A DNA stretch of 64,000 bases from Baylisascaris procyonis (lineage: Eukaryota > Nematoda > Chromadorea > Rhabditida > Ascarididae). The notes below the pieces were generated by a model. That model was not told the DNA's origin. It did no database searches and worked only from the letters and a program-made list of their open reading frames with translations. Below are positions 56,052-64,000 of the stretch, piece by piece. Where the stretch lies: positions 2,116,501 through 2,180,500 of the forward strand of contig JAZARR010000123.1 in NCBI GenBank assembly GCA_037389465.1, given 5' to 3'. Each line of letters opens with the position of its first letter. Position 1 is the first letter of the stretch. A program made the position numbers and the translations under genes.

Positions 56052-57319
56052 ATCGTCGTGAAATGCCCGATTACGTAAAAAAAAAAAATAAATAAATGAA
56101 ATGAATGTTTTCTTTTAGTTTATTTGTCATTCGCCTAACAAATCTATTTCATCGTTTTCCTTTAATGTATCACTCTGAAAATCGTCGTATTCTAATCCTA
56201 ATGCTGCTAAAGGATTCTTCATATGGATTTATTCTGAAAATGCCGTTTCATTAAAAAAAAAAATTGCGAACGAGTGATGATAAATATATATTTATGTCCC
56301 TATTATGTTCCTCTTACGAGGAAATCTGTCGATAGAAGAAATGTTGTTTACATTGATTGTAAGATAAGGTGTTGATTGTTTTGGCGAACTCCTTTCAAAT
56401 AAACACATTTCCCTAGTCTTAAGTAGTAATTATATTACCCCTCCAACAATCACATCTGTAATATCATATGAACAATGCTTTTATAAATGAGTATTTCTGA
56501 AAATATAACAAGATTTCGATATTGAATATCCAATTTGAAGGTGAGTAATTTTTAAGGATCCTTGCGCCCAGTTGGTCTGGCGTTACCTTAATAGCATTTA
56601 TAACCGGAGGGATCGAGGATAATATTTGGGATTAAACATTTCAATCATTGTAGATTTCATCTATTTGGGCTAGTTGCTGTCGAAAAATTGCTGTTGTTCA
56701 ATTTCATCTTTTTTCTCATCTCTATAGTTTCATTGAAAATAATTCACATAGAATAAGAAAACATCAGATATCACGTGCATATTTCTCAACAATCAAATAT
56801 AATTTAAAAATATTGCTCTACGAGAAGCTTTTGTTATCAATGACGAAAAATATCGGTGTGAAATTGTTGTTGTGAAGCGTCATTCGATAGTGTAATCTTT
56901 GCTCACAAATCGATCAAATAGCTTAGTGTTCAATGTTGCGAGATCTTCGTTTTTAAATTTGTGATGTATTCACTCTTCATTTTGAAGAGGATTAGATGCA
57001 AAATGAAGGGGATCATGGTTGAATGATGCCTTAAAAGTATTTTCATTTTTATATGCTAAAGGTATTCGATGCAAAGACGTATTTATCAATCAACGTATAC
57101 AATACCTGACGGCTGACAGCACTTCTGACAGAGTTCTTCGAACTTAATTATTAAAAAAATTGCTTTGAAAGCTTTCAGCATAAAGCAACATTCCTTATTA
57201 GCTATTCGTGCAAAAGGTCTACTAAATGACCAGTTGAAAATGTCAGTGGCAAAAAACCTGTGTAGTATCGGTACGTTCTATAAGAGCTACAATCTACTCT
57301 AGAATAATTGTGGTGCTCA

Positions 57320-57358
57320 TGTGTCTGTGTCTGTGTCTGTGTCTATATCTGTGTCTCC
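57320..57358. repeat. (TGTGTC)n-like hexanucleotide repeat
   Basis: About six tandem TGTGTC units with one variant unit. Confidence 0.85.
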
Positions 57359-57996
57359 GTATCAACTAGACGCCTATAAATTGCCGCTGAACCAGGAGAG
57401 TCGCTCACTTCGCGCCACGCGAACCATTTTAGCCAGCTTGAAGAGATTTCAATTAAGCGTTTGGTCATTTTCCTTTATTAATGACCTCAATAAAATTTGT
57501 ATATCAGAGTGTTTTTTAACCGATCTTTGCTTTGAATCACTCAAGCATTTATTCGTTTCTGTCATTCTTGATCGATCTTCGCTTGCCAACTTATGCATAA
57601 TGAATTTTTGCAACAACTTCGAAAGACATTGAAGCAGTTTCCATTGAAGCACTAAAGCGATCCAAATACTGTCTCCTAATTTCGTTATATCCATCCACAT
57701 GATCATCCAGTAGTCAGTTATATCCATCTTTCTGGATGAGCTGCTCTTGAATGAATTGTCAAATGAATTTTTACATTTCATAAAATATCAACTAATGATC
57801 ACTGATCCGATCTCTCGATCAGCAAAGGAATTTACAAACGCTTCATATTTAATTGCTCATCACTTAAGGTTACCTACTCTTAAATAAAACTTTCGTCTGC
57901 AACTTCTCGATAACAACCATCCATTTAAATCAGTTGTAAAATGCCTTAAGTGAATTTGCCTCCCCCACAGGTCCGCTGCCTCAAAAAGCACCCAAC

Positions 57997-58068
57997 TTCC
58001 CATGCCGGGAATCGAACCCGGGCCGCGTGGGTGAAAGCCACGAATCCTAACCACTAGACCACATGGGA
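57997..58068 (-). tRNA. tRNA-Glu (anticodon UUC)
   Basis: A 72-base cloverleaf on the - strand. The acceptor stem TCCCATG pairs perfectly with CATGGGA, with discriminator A at 57997. The A box (TGGTCTAGTGGTTAGG) and B box (GGTTCGATTCC) are canonical, and the anticodon TTC lies at 58033-58035. There is no intron. The sequence is close to metazoan tRNA-Glu(UUC). No CCA is encoded, as expected for a nuclear gene. A short open frame across it is an artefact. Confidence 0.97.
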
Positions 58069-58838
58069 CCACAACGTCGTTGCCACGGTGCAGATCTTTG
58101 ATGAAAAGCCTTGAATTTTATGTAGAACGCCTCACACCTTGAATGCTTCGAATATTTGCACCTCTTGAACACAATGGCAAAACCGGCACCTCAACTCGAC
58201 AGTGATTCCTCGACAGAAATATTGAAAAATGGAACTTTTCCTCCCATAGTCACGTACCTTGTCATATTGAACACTTCCTGTATTTTTTTCTTCAATTAAG
58301 AAAATGCAGAAAACTTTCTTTGTGGAGTCGAATCATGAAATCTTCGATGGTCATGGTTTGTCCGAAAAAATTTATGCTCTGGTTTCGCATGCCTTCGTCT
58401 TTTGCCTTATGATTGCTGCTGAATCATATGGCTAAAAATATACTGCCTTTCTTGAATATAATTCTGTCTTAAAACACCAAAATATACCACCTATGGGCTT
58501 TATTCGATTTGTGATGTGTTAGCTGCCACATCTGCCATATATATTGTCAGGGCATATATTGGCAAAAAACTTCAATTTTGCTCACCCCTTCGCTTTCAAT
58601 GTTGATGGTAGCAAGTTTACTAGCACATGACACATAATTTCTCAACAGTGTTAGTGGAAGGATATCAATACGATCAAATATAGTGGTCATGCATTTTTGA
58701 TCTCCAATCAACGGCCCGGCTTATATTGATATGATGAGTGAAAATGGCGTGGCGTCCCGACGAGTGGGAGGGAGAGTATGTGCCGATTATCAGGAGTTTG
58801 CTATCGACTACTACTGATAAGCGGTTAGCATTGACGAG
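58069..58838. other. Interval between tRNA-Glu and the CHK gene
   Basis: No supported gene. A - strand frame overlapping 58674-58943 is judged to be a shadow of the first CHK exon and its flank. Confidence 0.4.
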
Positions 58839-61800
58839 ATGGATCAAAAAGGAGAATGGTTGAGTGATGCACTTCGCAGCATATTTCACTTCGGCAAGTG
58901 GAATGGCGTTAAAGTTTGTCTTCAGCTTGTTGCTTTCTTTCATTTCTATTTCTTAGGATTATTTGTGAATACATCGATATTCTTTTTCAGTTATTTTATT
59001 TTCCTAACTTTCAAATATTATTTAATTAATTTTTTTATTAAAACCCATTACTAGACATCACTAATAGAGAGGATATTTGTAAGGTAAAATTTTGTTGAGA
59101 AAACTTATTAAAGAAAATAGCTCACTTAGGTTTCCATAGTCGGTTTAAAAAATTTTTCGTTAATAACCTATATAGGTGATGATTATATGAACACTCCCTT
59201 TGCCAGCTATGTGTATAAACATTTTTTGCAGTCGTTGATAGATTATTAGTGCTGCAGGTTATTATTACCAGGCAAATAAGATTATTAGTACTGCAGTATT
59301 ACTATGTAAATACATATGAAAATTGTTGCGCATATATTATTCTATATTTATGCATTGTTGTGAACATTGTGTATTACATCTTTGAAATCTATAAAAGGTT
59401 ATAATTTCAGAAGATTATGTTTGAAATGATATGGCTTGTTGGAAGTAATTACAAAAATATTTAAAAACGTGTATATCACATCATCAGTGTCTTCTTCTGA
59501 GAGGCATTATTTAAATATCATAATACTGTTTTCAGGTTATGATTTTGTAACACTATTAATTGAAAAATTAGTGAATATGTCCCATTTTCTGAAAAAAATT
59601 ATTATAGCTGCCTCAATACTCATTCGTTTTCTAAAATTGCATCTGAAAGACTAATATTTCGAGGGTAAAGAATATATACAAATGCACTATGCTATTGACG
59701 AATAATCATGGAATTGCAGTTCGAAGGTCTACATGAAGCGAAAGGATATATGTCACAAATTATGCGGGCATATCCAGATTGGGAAGGGAAACAATTACCC
59801 GAATCGTTTATTATCAAGGTAACAAGTTTTAGGATATTCCTGGAAGTTCACCTTTAAAATAATATATTGTAAGAACGCTAATCGCCTTCATATTGCGAAT
59901 TTGTTATTGCCCTGTTTAAGGAAATCATGAACTTAAAAAATTGCTAATTACTTCAAGCTAATATCGAAGCGTTATGCAAATCATGCAATTTCATACGCTG
60001 ATCTTTAATTGTTATATTATTTCTTGGTTTTTGCTTCGTAAAAAATCTTTAATGTAGGATCTATCTTGCCACTTTTCCTTCTTCTGAACTCATCTGAAAT
60101 TTTCAATCTTATGTTTCACTTTGATGAGTCATATAACTTCAATTTCTCAAGTTTAGTCGCCGAGTTCGAATCCCATCAGATGCGAAAGTTTTTGCCAACA
60201 TAAAATGAGTGCGCGAAATCTAAAAAACCTTTTTGACGATTCGGGAATTTCTTTCAAATCCACTATAGTTTCATAGCGATAAATCGTGGAAAATGGATGC
60301 TTTCTGACACTTTTATAGAATCACACTTAAATCATGAATTTGCATTTGAGTCTAGCTATGATTAGCGCCCTTATATATGCTTATTGCGGATGCTATTAAG
60401 ATGCTTAGTCCATATCATTTCCTTGCATAGTGAATCGTTTCGTGGAAAGCATGCGTTGCATTTTACCATGCAAAGTAACTCTCAACTTGTTTGAATAGTG
60501 AAGTGAAGCAGAAATGAAATAAATTTAAAACAAAGAGCTAATAAGCAATCGGGAAATTATAAAGAAAATATGATGAAAGCCTTATTCTTCCCCTAAGTGT
60601 GGTAAGGTTTCTCAAAATGGTAATTGAACTGTCGCCTTAAACTTTTTGCATATTAGAGTTGTGAAGTTTACTTATTTAGTTGTTCATATCTTCTAATGTG
60701 ATTATGAGAAACGCCGAGCTCTTCTGGAGTCGGACTCCAATCTTTTGAAGACTTCTGGAGCTCCACTATGAATTCATAGCATATTTCCTAGGATTTCACC
60801 TCATGTAACGATTTTTTTTAGTATTTTTCAACAATAATTGCACAATTGAATGAATTATAATTACTTGTTTAAATAAATCCTTATAGATGTTCATACCCTG
60901 AAGTAGCGCTCGCCATTGATTGGAAGATTTGTGGGTGTTTGCTGGAAATTTTAGCATTCATATTCGGTAATAACTAGAATATCAACTAGTATATCGGATT
61001 TGATTATGAAGATTTCTATAATCATATTAATCGATATTTTTAAGATACCGATTTATTCAACGGCCGTCGAAAAAGCGATCGATATACCAATCGACGAAAA
61101 TGATAGCGAATGTCAAAAGACGGCATTATTGGTTCAAATATTCCATAGAACTGAATCAAAAATATACGAATTATTCGAACAATGTAATTCTTTTCTGCGT
61201 TATTTTTATTCAGGCATTATTGTGACGCGAAGATTAAATATTTTTAAACGTATGCTTGCCTACTTTTTTACCAATGGCTCGCTGTTTTTTCTCAATCATA
61301 TGAACTTGTTAATGCTCCGAACTGTTTACATATAGCCCATCAATTGCGGAAGCTGTTCTCACTTGAAACTATAAATACTTTATTGACGTTAGAAAATACT
61401 GATTAAAATGTATAGGAAAAAATGGCAGCCATCACGCTTGTATGAGTAAAAAATAACGATTTTATAAACATATAAAAAATATTAAAAAATATATTTAAAA
61501 AATAGAAAAAAGCGATTTTCCACGATATTTTCCAGATATTAGAGAGTTTTTTCCCAATATACCTACAGGTATCTATGCAGAAGAAAACTTCATTTGTACT
61601 TTACCGAAATACTTGCATAGAGTTATATGAGGATTACCTATAAATATGACAGTCAAAATAGAACTTAAGATGCAGAAAGTTTGCTAATGAAGTTATGTAG
61701 TTGCTCAATCTATATGTTTTATTTCGATTTGTTCATAAGAAACTTTAATAAGGCGAATAAGAAGATTATGCTAAATCCATTAACTAGTTTCTTTTAATTT

Positions 61801-64000
61801 TTTACAAGGCAGCAATAGCCTGATGTTAGGTATGGCTATATAGCACATAAGTGAGATTATGTTTTTATTTCATCTAGTGTGTTTATGATTTTGAAATTCC
61901 ATCATTATTTACATATTGTTGAAATTCTTTGACTGCAAGCGTTTGCGTATTAACTCATGCAGGCACTATTCGTTGCAATATTTTTTATCATATTTCATCT
62001 TATTTTCTTAATCAAATTTTTTTGGTGAACTTAATTCATTCCTCAGTAAGATTTACCTGAGTAGACATTCATAGCAATCTTTTCATATATGAGATGACGA
62101 TATTATTTGGTATATATTTCTATTCAGGATTTTAATATAAAATCAAAATTTCATAATTAAATATTTTTAGTAGAATCTCCACCTGTACCTATACCTCGTC
62201 TTTATTTCAATCGGAATAGTAGTGGAAAAATAAGCGATGAATTCTCCGTATTGGTTATGGAAGATCTTCGGAAATATTCAACTGTTGATGTTGTCGTTGG
62301 TTTCAATGATGTACAGGTTATCTCTCTTTTTTTTACTTTTGTCTATACTGATACAAGAAATGAATTGAATGAAAAGTGAAAACTTTTCGCTGATTTTTTA
62401 AAATATTTTTTCAACTTTTTAAAATTTCAAGCATTCACTATGAAAGTTGTTGTTTATACAACTTGTGATTTGCGGAATTTATCTATCATCTTAGTGCTTA
62501 TAAATTTTCTGATCGATATTGGCTAGATAAGAAATCTAGGAATTAAAAATTAACGTATTCTTTTTTCACTTATGCGTTTATATATTTGGTTTTTTTTTTT
62601 AAATTTCTAGTCTAATTTATTAAAAAAAGTTTCAGAAGGTTATTTCAAAAGGTAGAGTGTGTCATAGAGATGCTGATAGTTTAGTAATGAATGCAAAATT
62701 CGATGAAATAATTTCAAAGGAGATTTTCATTGCTATGAATATTAAATCTAAATTGGTTTTGATATATTCCAGGTATATGCAATAGTGGATGCTATTGTCG
62801 ATCTTCATGTATACTCGTTTACACATAATGGATGGGAATCTGTGGGTTTCTCATCACAGGTAGCATTTGCACTTTTCGTTGAACAATTAAATTATTCTAT
62901 TTCAAAAAAAAAAAAAAAATAGAATTGCCGCAATAAACTCCTCCTAGTTCATGTTGCTTTAAGCCATGATTTAATAAAAGTTAGAAATTATTGATGATTA
63001 TATTTTGAAGTTGAACTATTTGTTACGATAAAAAAAAATAGGAGAAGCTCTCTCAATCATAAATATGGATATTCGTAAGAATTTTGCAAGTGATTGCGCC
63101 TTTCTGAAAGTTTTGTTTAAGGTAATTTCCAAACTTTTTAAAGCTTTATAATTTTTTGAAGTTCAAACAAACGTATATCCTATCTATTCGCTTGAATTAT
63201 AGACAAATTCCAGCGTCTTCCTTTCTATCACTCAAATTCTTTAATGTTTTATGTATTAAAGCTATTAAGGAAATCGAAGAAGTGGGAAGCATTGCGACAA
63301 TTTTGGCACCTCTAGCTGATCGTTTAAAGCGAAGAAGTCCATATCATTTTGGCAAAATCGATATGCTTATGGAATTACTTGGAGAGGACGATTGGTCTGA
63401 GCGTTATTTAGTAGCATGCCGTAATGGAGGTAGTTTATAATTTATTCAGTTAGCAAGCTGGGATAGGCTGAGAGGGCGGATACCTGAAATCCAGTCCCTT
63501 CCCCCTCCGCTAAAGCGTTTGATTTTTTTCTTGGTAGCTGCATTTAAGTCTTTAATTGCCGGAATTCCCTATATTAGAAAATCCATTCCCTTCGCTCTCT
63601 CTCCAGCCTCCTTCACTTAGTCATTTTGTGTCCCCGTCTGCAAGTAGTGTCCCATTTATGCAAGTTACTCATATATTAATTGTTTCCTGGTTTCTGCCAA
63701 TAATTGATGAGAAAAATAACTGATGACTGATGGTTGCTATATACTTGATTTCTGTCAATAACTGATGAAAAATCACTCTTAGAAAAACCGCGTCAAGTTT
63801 CATCATAGGCCACTGAATACTACAAAGAATTTACATATGAGCCAATCCATATTTGGTACAGCTGAGCTATATAGCCATGATATATGACTCAGCTGTACCA
63901 AATATGGAAATTGCTGATTCATCCATCATAATTTTGCCAAAAAGTTGCAGCTCGTCACGTATGAGGTTTTTTTTGCAGAAATCGTAAGTGCATTGACACA
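58839..64000 (+). CDS. CHK/ecdysteroid-kinase-like (DUF1679) protein, 5' part
   Basis: Exons 58839-58913, 59720-59818, 61045-61183, 62171-62316 and 62773-62859 join in phase. 63042-63121 and 63270-63429 follow, and the gene runs off the right end. The family has a kinase-like (choline-kinase/APH-type) fold and is expanded in nematodes and insects; insect members phosphorylate ecdysteroids, while nematode substrates are unknown. Matching points are the N-terminal EWLSDALRS helix, HEAKGYMSQIMRAYPDWEGK with LPESFIIKIP (family: DGKGFMS, LPExFVVKIP), HRTESKIYELFEQ, and VLVMEDLRKYSTVDVVVGFN followed by VYAIVDAIVDLHVYS, the hinge region typical of CHK proteins. The catalytic HGDLW-type motif would lie beyond the window. 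One problem is that exon 63042-63121 is open only in a frame that does not match the phase-0 end of the preceding exon. This could be a mispredicted boundary, a sequence error or a lesion. The 5' end at 58839 is the first ATG after an in-frame stop. Confidence 0.75.
63846..63908. repeat. Perfect hairpin, 21-bp arms, 21-base loop
   Basis: 63846-63866 (TCCATATTTGGTACAGCTGAG) is... shown by its positions as the exact reverse complement of 63888-63908; the loop 63867-63887 is A/T-rich with partial self-pairing. It lies to the right of the last recognised CHK exon, so probably in an intron. Confidence 0.9.

Larger units (their letters stand above)
55948..57996. other. Stretch without a supported gene
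   Basis: Contains an imperfect hairpin at 55995-56051 and a (TGTGTC)n-like run at about 57320-57358. Frames of about 100 codons on both strands at 57.3-57.8 kb have no recognisable content or splice sites. Part of it may hold the 5' exons of the - strand galectin-like gene. Confidence 0.3.

Noticed and set aside
57860..58072. A 70-codon - strand frame with Gly/Arg/Pro-rich sequence
   Set aside because: It is the translation of the tRNA-Glu gene and its flank.
60160..60180. GTTCGAATCCC, a pol III B-box-like sequence
   Set aside because: No matching A box or cloverleaf lies upstream; it falls in a CHK intron and is probably chance.

Overview
The window is eukaryotic, A+T-rich nuclear DNA (roughly two thirds A+T by eye) carrying intron-rich protein genes. 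It is most probably from a nematode. Most introns end in a short T-run plus CAG (TTTCAG, TTGCAG) without a long polypyrimidine tract, introns range from about 50 bases to over 2 kb, and one start codon lies 2 bases after a TTGCAG acceptor, as at nematode trans-splice sites. The gene content fits as well: a compact TTBK-like kinase, a CHK/DUF1679 kinase-like gene and a galectin-like membrane protein. No species name can be given from the sequence alone.

Because exons are short, genes were assembled by joining exons whose splice sites and codon phases agree. Five genes were rebuilt complete or nearly so. They are a protein phosphatase 1 inhibitor-3 homologue (PPP1R11, + strand, 12580-14360), diacylglycerol O-acyltransferase 1 (DGAT1, - strand, 19287-27036, nine exons, 479 residues), the ribosome biogenesis factor KRR1 (+, 28715-34218, seven exons, 358 residues), a tau-tubulin-kinase-like CK1-family kinase (+, 35860-41784, seven exons, 331 residues) and a DUF1917/UPF0696 (human C11orf68, BLES03) homologue (+, 47263-50929, with one apparent GC-AG intron). 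A CHK/ecdysteroid-kinase-like gene (+) starts at 58839 and runs off the right end. A tRNA-Glu(UUC) lies on the - strand at 57997-58068.

Several further genes are visible only in part. They are an unrecognised - strand gene ending at 9726, a coiled-coil-like - strand gene at 27842-28163, an unrecognised - strand gene ending at 44115, and a - strand galectin-like single-pass membrane protein with a Pro/Ala-rich tail ending at 53333. Isolated exon candidates lie at 1479-1553, 46679-46809, 51363-51707 and 52035-52139.

Region by region: 1-9.7 kb is mostly gene-poor, with one exon candidate, a GC-rich island and a decayed BEL/Pao-like retroelement trace. 9.7-14.4 kb holds an unrecognised gene and PPP1R11 in divergent order. 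14.4-19.3 kb is gene-free with two long (AT)n runs. 19.3-28.2 kb holds DGAT1 and the coiled-coil gene, both -, and 28.7-41.8 kb holds KRR1 and the kinase, both +. The kinase is flanked by two inverted copies of a GT/CA-rich repeat. 44-56 kb alternates - and + genes, and 58-64 kb carries the tRNA and the CHK gene. The genes are mostly unrelated housekeeping functions (lipid synthesis, ribosome assembly, phosphatase control); nothing suggests a single pathway or a horizontally acquired cluster. The notable non-coding features are a perfect 62-bp palindrome in a PPP1R11 intron, a 21-bp-arm hairpin in a CHK intron, three minisatellites between genes, and the inverted repeat pair around the kinase.
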